Shown piece by piece: positions 22,754 to 34,820 of a stretch of DNA of 64,000 nt (within the stretch, counting starts at the first letter, position 1; every line of letters starts with the position of its first letter). The notes under the pieces are model-generated. The model was not told the origin of the DNA. It did no database searches and saw only the letters and a program-made list of their open reading frames with translations. Origin of the DNA: Eucalyptus grandis (lineage: Eukaryota > Streptophyta > Magnoliopsida > Myrtales > Myrtaceae); assembly GCF_016545825.1 (NCBI RefSeq), contig NC_052620.1, positions 4,588,001-4,652,000 on the forward strand, read 5' to 3'. Position numbers and translations under genes: made by a program.

Positions 22754-24330
22754 TTAGTTCATTTTTTCTTTTTCTTTTTTGGTTGAAAGTTCAAGTCTAG
22801 TTTGAGTAGTGCAAGTAACATAGGAGTTCCCTCAACGTATTTCATTTATAGGCGCTTTGGTAACTAATTTTAAAAGTCTAAGCTTGACATAGAGCTTAGG
22901 TGGAAGAAGATCATGTGTATATAAAGAACATGCAGACCCTATTGTAATCGAATGTTGGATATTTTAATATCCCCTCTCACATGTAAGCCAAATTATGAGT
23001 GGTACAAGAAATTTGACTAATGGTGGTGGATGCTCATGCGAAAAAAGAAGAAGTTGCCTTAATACCATATTAGAAAATAATAATAACCTAAAAGTTTAAG
23101 CTAATAAATGGAGAAAGATAATATGTTTATAAAAAGCATATAAACCTTATTGTGAAGCGACATGAATATTCTAGTTAAGTATGCCAATGGACTATTATCA
23201 CATACCATTGGTAAGTGGATAGGATTTCAAGTTGGGTTTCCAAATATTTGGGAATAGTGACTTGCTTGATTAATCACAAACAAAGATCCCAAAAGTATCA
23301 AGAGAACTAATGCAAACTAGGAGAAAAATTCTACGTAACGCTTATAGTATTTAGCTATATCGACCAATCCATATAGTATTAGCTAGCATTTGCTAAAGCT
23401 TCAGAACAAGTGATGTCGATAAATGATATGAAAATCATATCTAAGATAGGGTCGATGACATAATATTAGCATGCCACGCACCATGTTCAGTTTCACATAA
23501 AGAGATCTCTCTCTTACGAAAGTAGATATGGATATAAATGTCCGACTCAGCTTGACATAGAAAGGAGTATTCTAGTTGGGTACATAAAAACTAATCAACT
23601 TGCTAGTCCTACATTGATTCCCTAGGCAATATGCATCTTCATTCAACTCAACAATAATCTCGGAATTGTCCGAATACACAATCTCCCACCAACTTGTGAA
23701 TTTATTATGACTTCTTTTTATAAGGCAAAGAAAAGAGAAACACAATGTCTTTGCATTAGCGTATGTGCATTAGATTTCAAGGTTTGGCGCCAATTATTCG
23801 CTCGTAAGCTAGATTTTAGCCTAAAACTAAAGTATAGGAAGACATAATAGGAGAGACAAAAAAAAAGGAATATGGAAAAATTTGAACCTTTATGGGAGAT
23901 TTGATCTCTAATTATGTGAAAAATAGATAAGATTTTGATATTTACTATTATTGCACGAATACGCTTAATCATTTATTGTTGTCACTCTCTTGATTCTTAT
24001 TAATACTTAGGGTATACAAACTACTAAAGGAGAGTATTAGTTCCTCCCATTTAGGTGGCATGAGCCGCTTATCTGAAAAAACTCTTAAGAAAAAAGAGAG
24101 AAAGAAAGTTAACAATGATATGATTCTTTAAAGGGTTCTCTCTCCTGATGTGAAGACTGTAGAGCATAAGTACATTGCGCACAACCTGATCAAAAGGTCA
24201 TTGACAGCATGACCCCAACTTTATGTAAGAAAGTATCACTAGGGTACTAGCTCGAAGACTAAAAAATCCCTATTTTATGATGTTGAAGGGTGGGCAGGTT
24301 TCAGTGCAATTCTAGGAGGGGACGGAGGCT
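22754..24330. other. Duplicated intergenic DNA of unit A, no gene
   Basis: AT-rich. 23160-23640 matches 30870-31850 in unit B and includes the undisturbed version (TATTAGCTAGCATTTGC, near 23377) of the site where unit B holds a solo LTR. No gene seen. Confidence 0.5.
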
Positions 24331-24439
24331 CAAGCCTTGGAGTATTCTCAAAAAATATATCATTGTCAGAAATTAAATAATTGTCCCAACACATCACGGC
24401 TCCCAGAAAGCAAATTCCAAATCCCCTTGACACTTTTCC

Positions 24440-24447
24440 CTATATAT
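24440..24447 (+). promoter_or_regulatory. TATA box of ATL gene A
   Basis: CTATATAT, 79 bases before the ATG at 24526. The same box and the flanking 'TTTTCCCTATATATRCTCCATTCTTG' context recur before the second ATL gene at 37680. Confidence 0.65.
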
Positions 24448-24525
24448 GCTCCATTCTTGCACCCAAATTCCAATTTCTCTCTCAATCCACACGCTCTCTT
24501 TTCTCCTAATTCTTCACAAAAAGAA

Positions 24526-25215
24526 ATGGCTCCTCCTTCTTCCTCATCCTCCGACCCTCTCTTTCAAGACTTGTACTTCTCAAGAAGACTGCTCCTACAT
24601 GGCCCTCTTCACCAGACACCAAACACGGCAACCGCGCCATCATATAGTAGAAGCACCCGTGAAGAACCTTACTCTCCTGGCTACAACAGCTTTGACTCCA
24701 ACGTTGTGATGATCCTGGCTGTCCTATTGTGTGCCGTAATTTGCTCTTTAGGATTAAATTTCATCATTAGGTGTGCACTAAGGTGCTCCAGTTTTGTGTC
24801 CTCCGACACGAATGGCCATAATTCCTCAGTTAGGCTAGCCAATACCGGGGTGAAGAGGAAGGCCTTGAAGACCTTCCCGATTGTGAACTACTCGGCGGAA
24901 TTGAAGTTGCCTGGGTTGGATTCCGAGTGCATAATCTGCCTCTCCGAATACGCCATCAACGACCAGGTCCGGATACTGCCGAAGTGCCACCATGGGTTTC
25001 ACGTCCGGTGCATCGACAAGTGGCTCAACTCGCACTCCTCATGCCCGACCTGCAGGCACTGCTTGATCGAGACATGCCAAAAGATCATGGGTTGCGGTGG
25101 TGCTCAGGCTAGCGTTTCAGGACCGTCACCGTCATCTCCTGCTCAGGCTTTCCAAATCACCATCGCGCCACTAGAGCCAGAAGGGCCAGCGCGCAATTAT
25201 CACGGAGTTGACTAG
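24526..25215 (+). CDS. RING-H2 finger E3 ubiquitin ligase, ATL72/73-like (copy A)
   Basis: Single-exon gene, 229 residues. The ATG at 24526 is preferred over an in-frame one at 24337 because the TATA box lies between them. The N-terminus is Ser-rich. Residues 59-82 form a hydrophobic segment (VMILAVLLCAVICSLGL) that should anchor the protein in a membrane. The GLD motif of ATL proteins is at 130-132. The RING-H2 ligands are Cys135, Cys138, Cys154, His156, His159, Cys162, Cys173 and Cys176, with the ATL-typical 'CIDKWL' and 'SCPTCR'. RING-H2 domains bind an E2 and pass ubiquitin to targets; the target is unknown. The 'FDSNVVMIL...RCALRC' segment resembles Arabidopsis ATL72/ATL73. Intronless structure is normal for ATLs. 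The paralogue is at 37799. All zinc ligands are intact, so it is probably functional. Confidence 0.93.
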   Translation: MAPPSSSSSDPLFQDLYFSRRLLLHGPLHQTPNTATAPSYSRSTREEPYSPGYNSFDSNVVMILAVLLCAVICSLGLNFIIRCALRCSSFVSSDTNGHNSSVRLANTGVKRKALKTFPIVNYSAELKLPGLDSECIICLSEYAINDQVRILPKCHHGFHVRCIDKWLNSHSSCPTCRHCLIETCQKIMGCGGAQASVSGPSPSSPAQAFQITIAPLEPEGPARNYHGVD

Positions 25216-25414
25216 GTAGGTGAGCTCAGAGTAGTTGACATAACTAGTTAGGAAAATGTTATTGGAGTTGCACATTGCGGTGCAGAGGTTGTTAGCCAAA
25301 GTGGTGGGTCATAAAACCCAACAAGGGGAATAGCCAAAAGATAAGTGTGTTTTCATCAAAGCGCTACCTTTTGATTACCCCGCATAGAAGGGAAAAAAAA
25401 CAAAGGAGATTTGA
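25216..25414 (+). other. 3' UTR of ATL gene A and duplication junction
   Basis: About 170 bp after the stop match the downstream region of the second ATL gene (for example AACCCAACAAGGG and GATAAGTG...TTCATCAAAG). Similarity ends near 25385, and the start of unit B follows within about 25-30 bp. Confidence 0.6.
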
Positions 25415-26046
25415 TACTTTTACCAAATCCGGGCACGTGCAATAGGAAATCTTGATGTTTTGGTCATCAGTCCTAAGCATTTTATTTAGACAATCGAATC
25501 ATAAACCATTTCCAATTACTGATAGTTGATCGCTAGATAATAGTACCGTTTTGATTTTTCATATACACAATCCGGCGTTCTCTATCTTTGGATGGAGAAC
25601 TTGATATGGGGTCACAAGAAGAGCCCTTCAATCCAAGATCAAACGCTTAATGGGAGGGAACATGCTCATGCAGATGCAGTCGGTCTTCTTTCCAAATACG
25701 GATGGAAAAGAATTCGTGATTTCCTGTCCAGTTGACAGCTAGGGTTCATGTTTTCCTTTTCTCAACTTTAAGTTTTGATAACAAGAACTCACTTTTTTCT
25801 CTTTTTCTCCCTTTTATTAAAGTATGCAAAGGTCTATTGGCCCAAAAGATTAGAAATATAAAGAGCATGCAAATTCTGCTACGAAAAATCTTCACATTGG
25901 AATAGTATCCTTTAAGTTGAAGAGATGTCTAATAATTTGCATGCTTTAAAGAACATGCGAACGAATGAATGGGGAAGGCAGTAAAACCAAAAACAAAACA
26001 AAAAAAGTGCTGCTGAAAATGCTTAGCACCTGCGAGATTAGTTCTT

Positions 26047-28568
26047 TGAGCTCTTTGATTGATTGGGGTTTCCTTCATCATAAGTGCACTTGGGGTATTT
26101 ATAAACCTTCACATACGGTTACATACAATGATTATTAAAATTGAATAAAGAAATAAGTTCCTGATCCTATTGGCAATTATAAGAAATTACACGATCTCAT
26201 ATTGTCTACTAACACTTATCTACAAGAAGTTATAAAAATCTAAAAATAGCAGTAATAAGGATAACCACCCAACAATTACACCTTTAGGGTCAATTACTCA
26301 CTATCGATAACTTTATCGATTGATTTCCTAAGTCTTGATGAAGGCTCTCGTCAATAACTTTTACGTTGTGTGTTGACGATTGTTCTATTCATTGATGACT
26401 TTCTATTTTTAATGAACTCTGCCCTCATCAACTAAGTCTATCACTTGTGTCAACAATAACCAAAAGTTAGTCATTTTTGGATGTCAACTTATGCTCCCTT
26501 TTAAAAGAAATGAATGATTCATCAATAATTCAATGCTTTTAAATTAATTATCGAGAGCAATCGATCATTCGGCAAATTTAATTTTTCCTTGTCGAATGGT
26601 CTCCTAAATTTTTTTCTTCAAAATAAGACAATTAACACGATTATGGCTCCATAAATGGTGCCACTTGCAATATTTTTGTGTTTACTTAATTTTCTATACT
26701 TGGAATTGCCTGGCTTTTAGTTGATTTAATTAAGCCATCTTTCAAAAGTAAGTCAAAGATTACATCTGATTTGTCAATATCGAAAAAGTAAACCCGAGTA
26801 TCAGTAACTTAGCCATTGTTATTTCTTTTATTTTGGCAAGCTTTTAAAATCGACAAACGTAAGACTTGTCAAGCACTATATTTGCAAATAGTTATCTCAA
26901 TCTTTTTATTCAGGTCAGATTCATACTTTAACTCATAATTTTCCATTAAAACCATGTTTAGTGTAAAGTATTCATGTGGCCTTTTCTCTCTTTCTTCAAG
27001 CAGCTGCTCATATTTTAAAAATATCGTTGCCAATTAAAAGAATCCACAAAGTCTTGGCTTTCAAATTTTTTTCTATAATTGAATTTCAATCCACTGAAAG
27101 CCAAATTCGTGAATTCTTATTTGAGAGTGAAGTAAGGCATTTATTTCTGCCCCAACGAGTGCCCCACATTGGACCATAAATCGACTAATGAGTTCAATGA
27201 TCATTTGCTCATCTTCGCATTTAAAAATGGCAAAGCTAGGGATTTTCAAGCCTCTTAGAAAAGGTTGATTATAGACCCTTCAGGATGTGGTTTCCTATGA
27301 ACGGGTATGCTATCACCCCTGTTTTTTTACTCTAATTGTCATTGAGCTTTTTCAGCAAGCTGCAATGGGTTCAATTTAGTTTGTCATCTTGCCCCCAAGG
27401 CGACGATGCTGGTCTCACTAGATTATCTATGTTAGCTTTATCAGCACAGGTACAACAATTAGCCATATATTTTCAACATTTGGCAAAGGTCCATTTTGTC
27501 GATCCTTTTGATTTGCCAGATTGTTAATTCCATTTTGGTTATTTTGACCAACATTAATTTGTTTATCTCTATTATTCTGGCCTTGATCGGAAGACTCATG
27601 CCTTTGCATATTTCTTTTAGGGGGTTGACTATTTCAACCGAAATAATTAACATCAATAAATGGAAAGAGACTAGAAGCGCACTCTATTGCCACTGGATTT
27701 GCTTGATTTGGTTTTGGTTGATTGGATAATCCTAGCCTTCACAAGGCATCAATCACAGTATTGATGATCATTGGTTTGATCTTAACAAACGTTTAACTTA
27801 CAATGGAGTTGACCATATCATTCTGCTGTTCTTCAAGCAATCCTCTCGTGATTGGCAGCATATTGGAATTTGGACCAACTTTCCTTTATTGCTCTTCATT
27901 AAAATACCTTGAAAGATCAACTTTTTCGCACTGATTTCCTTCTACGCTCTCGCACAGCTGAAAATACGGAATGCGCAACAACTTCATTACAAATTCGTAG
28001 CATTGGAGATTTGCTGTTGTCGACAGTATTATCGATCTTTGTTGATTTCTGATGGGAAAGTAAATGATAAAAATTTTACAGTAGACACTAGGAACAATTG
28101 TTGCCAATGATGTAAAATTCAAGAAAGTAAAGATGAAAGATAAATTTGCAGAAAATCATTGAGTTCTTTGATTAATTGCATGATTTATTACATTGAATAC
28201 ACTTATACCTTCTACATATGATGATTTTAAATTTGAATAAATAAATAACTTCTTAAGCCTACCAACAGTAACAAGTAGTTACACGATCTCATAATATCTA
28301 GTAACACTTATCTAGAAGAAGTTATAAAAATCCATAAAAACGGCAATAGTAGTTATGTTTTTGTGTTGATTTTTCATTGTCCATGACTTTGTCAATCAAT
28401 TCCCTAAATCGTGATGAAGGCTCTCGTCGATAACTTTCACACTATCTATCGTCGATTGTTTAGTTCATTGATGAAGTTTTTGAAAAAAAAAATCAAACCT
28501 TCCTTTTACTGACTAAGTTTGTCACTTGCCAATAATAATCAAAAGCTGGTCATGTTTAGGTGTCAACA
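26047..28568 (-). mobile_element. Decayed LTR retrotransposon, Gypsy-like, minus strand
   Basis: Two direct repeats of about 443 bp (26047-26489) and 409 bp (28160-28568) enclose 1.67 kb. On the minus strand the LTRs start TGTTGACACCTAAACATGACC (right copy) and AGTTGACATCC (left copy, decayed). A purine run AAAAGGGAGCATA precedes the left LTR on that strand, and a 'TTGGCAACAATTGTTCC' primer-site-like block follows the right LTR. The interior has a minus-strand frame rich in Asn/Gln (27609-27427), which could be a gag remnant, but no protease, integrase or RT motif. It is absent from the matching place in unit A. Confidence 0.65.
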
Positions 28569-30038
28569 AATCCTTAATTGGAATATGCTAACTTTTTCGA
28601 CGGTTTTCTATAGAGGATTGAATTGTCAAGATGTGGACGTAATTTGCCCATTTAAAAACCCAACGGGAAAAATGTGTTTCGAGCCAAATCAGGGGTCTCC
28701 TATGCCTACAAGTCTTTTGAAGCAGAATGTATAGGCCTAGGAGAGAAACCCTAGCCCAGGAGTGTCATAAAAAACCTCCCAAGGCTCTCATCTTTCATTC
28801 TCCTCCTTTGGCTGAATTTCTCCTTATTGGCTGGTGTCACTTTCCCAGATGAAAATGCGATGGAATTAGGATCACAAATCCTCCAAGTGACTATTTAATG
28901 AGTGCACAAAAAGCTGATCCAGATAAGCAATGGCACGTGTGCTTCAAATTAGATTTAACAAAATTCCCAAATAAATGGACCAATCTCTCTTCCTTTTGTG
29001 GTCCCCTCGCTAGCAACAGATGATGTTTCCTAGTGAATTCCAGCCCACAACTAGATATGCATCCAAGTAGTGCTACTTCTGTAGTAGTTAACAAATTAAT
29101 CATTTCTTTATTTTTTAGTTAATAAAAAAGGATGCCTTTAAGGTTAGCCTATCTTTTTTTTTTTTTTTTTTTTGGTAAAGATAAGGTTAGCCTATCTTTG
29201 ATTTCCTTAATTTATAAAAAAAAAAATATTATAATTGTTAAACAGTTATCCCGCACATGCTGTACTGACTGTACTCAGCAACTTTTTCTCATAATCAATC
29301 ATATCCATTTCTGCCACTTTAATTTTTTGTGTTAATTAACTATTTTGCGTTTGCATGGAGGACTCTAAGTGCATGAATTAGCCGAAAGAAAAGCACAAAT
29401 CAACTCAAATCAACCCTTTAATAATTACTAGCCAAGATCTCTCTTTTTCTCTGAAAATAATTTAAGAGATTTTGTGGCTATGACCGAGTGCCGCACAAAG
29501 ACACAAGAGGTGCTGTCATTATAATCTCAAATTGCAAATCGAGCAAGTTGTGCATGGGTTGGATTTGGGACCATTTAATAATTAGATCTACTCGCAATCT
29601 ATTTGTTTTTTTCGAGTGCCGGATCCTACATCGTACAAACCAATCAAAGAAATTGGAGTTTGAAAAAAGATAGGATGTAAATTAATGGGACAACTACAAG
29701 CATGATGGAAGAAGAGATACAGGATGCTACAGCTAGAGACTTGCAACCCTATATGGCTTACAGTTAAGCGCCAAATGAGGAAATTGAAGAGATTGACTTT
29801 CTAGAATTAGTTATCTTCAAACAACTTTTTATAGCCATTTGGTTTCGTGATTTTCTCATTCAGTGTGGTCCAGAAAGGGCAAATGTCGGATAAAAAGGAA
29901 AAAAAAATCGAACTACAAGGATGTGCTACCGAAGGTTTTTGATTTTTGGGTCCAAATGATTTAATAATCAAAGTAAGAGAACTTATGTAGAGCCGCGAGA
30001 AGGAGACTAAGTTGTTGAGATACCCATGCATTTTGTAA
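28569..30038. other. Duplicated intergenic DNA of unit B, no gene
   Basis: Matches 20530-21990 of unit A, including the run GAGAAACCCTAGC near 28744 and 20683. A poly-T tract lies at about 29155-29174. Frames are not conserved between the two copies, so no gene is called. Confidence 0.5.
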
Positions 30039-30048
30039 TAGAAAAATC
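30039..30048. repeat. Left 10-bp target duplication
   Basis: TAGAAAAATC is repeated exactly at 30793-30802, flanking the element between. Confidence 0.75.
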
Positions 30049-30792
30049 ACGTATGGGATACCGCCAAAACTTCGCACGAGGATATATTTAAGTGCCAAAA
30101 TTTAGGAAAGTGATATTTAAGCGCCAAAATCGAAACAAAATTGATCAATTAAGTGTCAGCGGCGAGAAAATCTAGCCAAACGCTGACATAACAATTTTCC
30201 AGCAAGCCAAGTGCAAAAGAAAGTCATTTTGCACGCTAACGTGGCTAGACAAGTGCCAAAACAACGTCATTTTACTACTGAAATTAGCAAATAATTAATA
30301 TAAAAATTAATTAAATTAAATTCAGAATCAAATTTAAAAAAAAAAAATGAACAGTAGCCGGCGGCTAAGGGCTTAGCCCTTGCAGCCAAGTTGACCGGGG
30401 TCACCGAGCCCTAGTTAGGGGCCGGCGACTCGAGCCGACTGGTGGCAAGGGCCTACAATGGCGGCAAAGGCTAAGCCCTCAACCACCGGCTAAACCTCCT
30501 TTTTTAATTTAGTTTTAAATTTAATTTAATTAATTTTTATATTAAAATTGGAATTGTGCCAAAACGACATCGTTTTTGTCTTTGTCTACTGAGTCAACCT
30601 TCCGAAGAACCACGTAAGTGAGCAAAATTAATAAAAAAATTCCCACGTAGAATTTCCAATGGAGTTCGCCGGATGTGACACTCAAGTATCTCATTTTTTT
30701 TTTTTAAATGACACTTAAGTATCACTTTCCTAACTTTTGATACTTAAGTGTTCCCTTATACCAAGTTTTGACACTTAGGGTGTTCTTTTATC
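30049..30792. mobile_element. MULE-like foldback element, second family
   Basis: 744 bp with a 10-bp target duplication on each side. The arms carry repeated words of the type 'TTAAGTGCCAAAA' (left) and the inverse 'TTTTGACACTTA' (right). They share the block TTAGGAAAGTGATA in inverted orientation (about 30100 and 30735). The middle holds a GC-rich core (30355-30490) beginning ATGAACAGTAGCCGGCGGC, flanked by A- and T-rich arms that are themselves inverted. The arm sequence is different from the GGGAAAA-type elements, but the layout is the same. No transposase. Confidence 0.78.
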
Positions 30793-30802
30793 TAGAAAAA
30801 TC
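30793..30802. repeat. Right 10-bp target duplication
   Basis: TAGAAAAATC, identical to 30039-30048. Confidence 0.75.
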
Positions 30803-31096
30803 TCATATTGGAGAATTGAGGTATCGTATCTGAAGAGCATATAAACCCCATTATCAGGTGATGTGAATTTATCATTTAAGTATGCAAATGGACTATCATC
30901 ACATGCAATTGATAAGAGAAAAAGACTTCGAATTGGGTTTTCAAATATTTGGGGATAGTCATTTGCTTAATTAATCAGAAAAAAGACCCCAAGAGTATCA
31001 AGAAGACTAATGCAAACTAGCAGAAAAATTCTATGAAGCGCTTATGTATCTAGGTAAATCTGGTACTACCGACCAATCCATTTAGTATTAAGCTAG

Positions 31097-31579
31097 TGTC
31101 ACGGGCCTAAAGAGAGTCGACCTGAGAGGTTCCCCAAGGGCGATCACGACTCACCCGTGGACCTCCTCCTCTCACTCGGATTTCCACCAAGCCTGCTCCC
31201 CGAAGTTTCCAAGGGCAGGCGACACCATCATTTTGCCTGACTCTAGAAGTTTTCCTTTCATTTATGTCGGTAGATGGAAGTTAAGTATTTATGTCGGTAG
31301 TTGAGACGGTGTGATCTCGCCCGCTGGATGAAAAGTAAATCAACGGTTGTAAGCCGAGGCCCTCAACTATAAAAGGGGTGTCCTCCTTCATTTGTAATCA
31401 TCCACCATTTCAGCAATACAAAGTTCATTTCCTTTCAGAGCTCCTCTCTCTCTAACTTCATCTCTCAACGATCCGGGTAAGCGAGCGGGTAAGCGTTCGA
31501 TCGAGCAAGGCTTGGCTTGGGTGATCCAAAGTTGCCCGAGTCGTCGCACGGTCACAATCCCAATCGATCGGCCCGTGAG
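31097..31579 (+). mobile_element. Solo LTR of a retrotransposon
   Basis: 483 bp, starting TGTCACGGGCC and ending GGCCCGTGAG, so its ends are short inverted repeats as in many LTRs. GCTAG (31092-31096) and ACTAG (31580-31584) flank it as a 5-bp target duplication with one change. In unit A the same locus reads TATTAGCTAGCATTTGC without the insert, which gives the empty site. A TATA box (CTATAAAAGG, near 31370) and a CT-rich stretch after it mark the promoter/R region. The composition is more GC-rich than its surroundings. No internal domains are present, so it is a solo LTR formed by LTR-LTR recombination. Gypsy origin is likely but not shown. Confidence 0.85.
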
Positions 31580-31584
31580 ACTAG

Positions 31585-32634
31585 CATTTGCTAAAGCTTC
31601 AGAACAAGTGGTGGTTTTAAATGATACAATATCAATTAGAATTGGACTTAAGATTGGTTCGATGACATGATATTAGCGTGTCACTTGCCGTGTCTAACTT
31701 CACATAAAGAGATCTCCCTTTTTCGAAAGTAGATATGCATACGAGCTTTGCACTTTTTGTAATGAATCTCTGTCTTTGCTTGATGTAGAAAGGAGTATAT
31801 TGGTTGAGATATAAGAACTAATCTAACTTTTTAGTTCTACATTGATTTCCTTGGCGATATGCATCTTCATCCAACTCCAACCTCGGATGCGTCTGAATCC
31901 ACTACTTCCCATCAACGTGTAAAATGTTTGTCAAATTCTCTTATAAGGAAAAAAGAAAAGAAAAGAAAAAGTGATCTCTTTGCATTAGCATTTGTGTACC
32001 CTCGCCCTGAGTGCAAGACAACTTGCTATTTACTATTATTGCAAGATTATGGTTAATTATTAAATATTTAAGAGGGGTTTCATCCTCTCTCAAAAGTCTT
32101 AATTTGTACCCATATGTAACCAAATCACCTAATTTATAATGATATTTCCCTATTATAATATAGCAGTAAGGCAATTTACACCTATGCTATCATGTTAGGT
32201 TTGTGAATTAGCTTAGCGAGGATTAATTTATCAATGCCTAAGTATATGATATATGCTAAGATGGTCATCACAGGGTAAAAACTCGGTCGTCGATGCCAAT
32301 ATGTCGTGCATAGATTAACTTGCTAGGATAATCTTAGGAGTACAAGAATTCATTTAGCGATGATGTAAAAATCTCTTATTGGATGTTCAAATATGTCCAG
32401 TTTATTCAAATACCATGTTTAAAATAGATCACATCATTTGGTAAAGGTCATTGCTATGCGGCCATAAATCACGTTGTTCCGACTATGTGTAAATTACCGG
32501 CTTAATGTAGGACTTGCAATTCATCAAAGTATATATTGACATTATAGTGTAAATTTTAGTTTTAGATAGATAAAAGTAATTTTCTTCCTAAGGAAATTTC
32601 ATAGACGTGTATGAATATGTTGTTAATTATTTAT
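31585..32634. other. Duplicated intergenic DNA of unit B, no gene
   Basis: Continues the match to 23395-24010 of unit A for about 450 bp, then becomes AT-rich sequence that I cannot assign. Confidence 0.45.
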
Positions 32635-32980
32635 AGGGTTAATACCACCAAAAAATCCTAAATTATGCCAACTGTGGCACAAATAACCCGAATTCTTTTG
32701 TATTACAAAAAAAAAAACCCTAAACTTGTTCATTGTGACACATATGCTCCAACTTTTTTTTTTTGTGACGTAAAAATCTATGAACATATATCAATGTAAC
32801 AAATATACATTGAACGAAACTGAAATAGATGACATATATGATTTTTTATGACACAAAAAGAAAAGTTGAGGGTATCTATGTCACGATAGGCAAATCTAGA
32901 GTTTTTAGTGACGCAAACAAAAGTTTAGGATATTTATATCGCAATGGACATAGTTTAAGAGTTTTTGTGGTATTTGCCCT
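32635..32980. mobile_element. MITE of about 346 bp with long inverted arms
   Basis: The left arm AGGGTTAATACCACCAAAAA is the imperfect inverse of the right end (TTTTTGTGGTATTTGCCCT). The arms repeat a 'CCTAAA...GTGGCACAAAT'-like unit, so nearly the whole element is foldback. No coding capacity. Confidence 0.6.
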
Positions 32981-33030
32981 ATAGATATTAATACTTAACT
33001 TTTTCAATACATAATTTCTACTTTTTATTT

Positions 33031-33769
33031 GGGAAAATTGTTCCAAAAGTCTTAAACTTATTGAACTTTTGTCAATTCAATCATAAACCTTTTAATTTTA
33101 CCAATTAAGTCCTAAACCTTTTCACTTTTTGCCAATTGAGTCCATTCATCCAATTTTGGCCAGAACATGTCGGTTGTCCTACATGGGTGCTGACGTGGAC
33201 AAAATTACTATTTTTAAATATTTTTTTTCGAATTTTTTAATATTTTGTCTTTTCTTTTCTTTTTTTTCCCTCTCTCTTCTTCCTCTACCAATCACCCAAC
33301 CTTTGGCGACCTAGGGAGGGACAACCTCACGGGCCTTAGGCAAGCCTCATGCACAGCCGGCAAGGCCAACCCTTGCCCTTACTCAAAAAAGGCGAGGGGC
33401 AACCTCGCCCAAGGTTCGTGAGGTTGTCCCTCGCCAAATCCTAGCTAGGGCAAGCTCACTTAAGGTTAGCAAGGCCAACCCTCACTAGTCTCTGGTGAGG
33501 GCGAGCGGCTAGGGGACCGACAAAGGAAGAAGAGAGAGGGGGGAAAAAGAAAGAAATTTTTTTTTTAAAAAATATGCATTTAAAAATAATCAATTTTATC
33601 CACGTAAGCATTGGTCATGCTATGTAGGATAGTCAGCATCCATGTCACCGAATTCTAGTCAAAATAGGTAAAAAGTGAAAAAGTTTAGAATTCAATTGAT
33701 AAAATTGAAAAGTTTTTCACTGAATTAGGAAAAATGCAATAAGTTTATTACTTTTTAGATAAATTTCCC
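33031..33769. mobile_element. Foldback/MULE-like element 4 with GC-rich core
   Basis: 739 bp. The left end GGGAAAATTGTTCCAAAAGTC and the right end GATAAATTTCCC are inverted. The flanks CTTTTTATTT and CTTTTTATTC match in 9 of 10 bases (target duplication). The arms have the same TAAACCTTTT/CAATT subrepeats as the other members. The core (33290-33540) has GGCGAGG, CCTCGCC and AAATCCTAGCTAGGG words. No transposase. Confidence 0.75.
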
Positions 33770-34390
33770 CTTTTTATTCTTTTGCTTGGTAAAAAAGGGA
33801 TGGGAAGGTTGATCAACACAATTATCCTCCTTGGACGTCACCCTAAAAGTTTCTACCCGCTACAAAATGTTGGACATGAGTGTTAGATATATAATCCTCC
33901 CGAAACCTACTGTCCCATGGTTGACGAGTTGCTACCATAGCACTACCAGCGTGCCAAAAGCCCAAAAACATACAAATCTATCCCTTTAACGTTGTAGATA
34001 ACCAAAGCATAATTAAGTCAAAAGCTTGCCAACAACATAGCTCAAATACATAACCTCGTGTAAAATAATATGACTCATTTATCACTAGATTACTAGCTCG
34101 ATAATTAGAGAAATCACTAGTTATTAATATCGAAGGGTGGTGTGTAAGTTTTCGGTGCAATTCGAAGGGGGGCAAGATATTTGCCCTACCATGTGGATAC
34201 TAGATCTAAGTTGTGAGAACCTATGATCTTTCTCATATATGGGGGTAACCCGACGTGCATTAATAGAGATAAATTGGAAACTTCAAGCAATAATTATGAC
34301 ATCTCTAAATTAACTCACTCGAGATATTATTTGCTTTAGTCTATCCCACACCCAGTATCACGATTTTGGTTTTTGGTGTATAGACAGGCA

Positions 34391-34456
34391 CTTTCTTAGG
34401 ACATCACCCATCTTGGTAGTGCCTTTACTTGAGCACACTTAACTTTGGAGTTCCAA
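34391..34456 (-). repeat. 5S rRNA-like segment in Cassandra LTR (left copy)
   Basis: The minus strand reads AACTCCAAAGTTAAGTGTGCT followed by AGATGGGTGATGTCC. This is close to the 5S A box and C box, with few changes. Confidence 0.8.
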
Positions 34457-34820
34457 AAAAGCATTGCCATTACATTAGAAAGTGCTTTCGTGAGTTATTT
34501 CAATTTTCACGTATATATCACAAAATCACCCTCTTTGTTCAATGCATAGTATGGTTCATCCCTACCCCCTTCACTATTTCCTAGAAGCCCACAAGAGCCA
34601 CTCATTATCTAGGCCCTTTTGCCTCGACGACCGCTCCCTGACCTCATCAACCTAGTTCATTATAGGTCCACTAGCTTCCACGTTATTACACCTATTGAAG
34701 GAGTTTCTGCTCTGATACCTTATTGTGATATTCCCAAATTAATTCACTCAAGTTATTATCCGCTTTGGCATATCTCATATTGAGCCTGATGATTTTGTTC
34801 TTTAACATACAAGTGGATAC

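Larger units (their letters stand above)
19330..25390 (+). repeat. Segmental tandem duplication, unit A
   Basis: Blocks in this stretch match blocks in unit B (25415-38650) in the same order and orientation: 19340-19990 with 25425-26040; 20530-21990 with 28590-29990; 23160-23640 with 30870-31850 (minus an insert); 24210-24320 with 34070-34180; 24330-25385 with 37560-38645, which includes the ATL gene. Unit A ends where unit B begins, with about 25 bp between, as expected for a tandem duplication by unequal exchange. Divergence is considerable, so it is old. Confidence 0.85.

Noticed and set aside
24337..24525. 63 extra N-terminal residues for ATL gene A
   Set aside because: A TATA box at 24440 lies inside this stretch, and the paralogue at 37799 starts at the equivalent of 24526.
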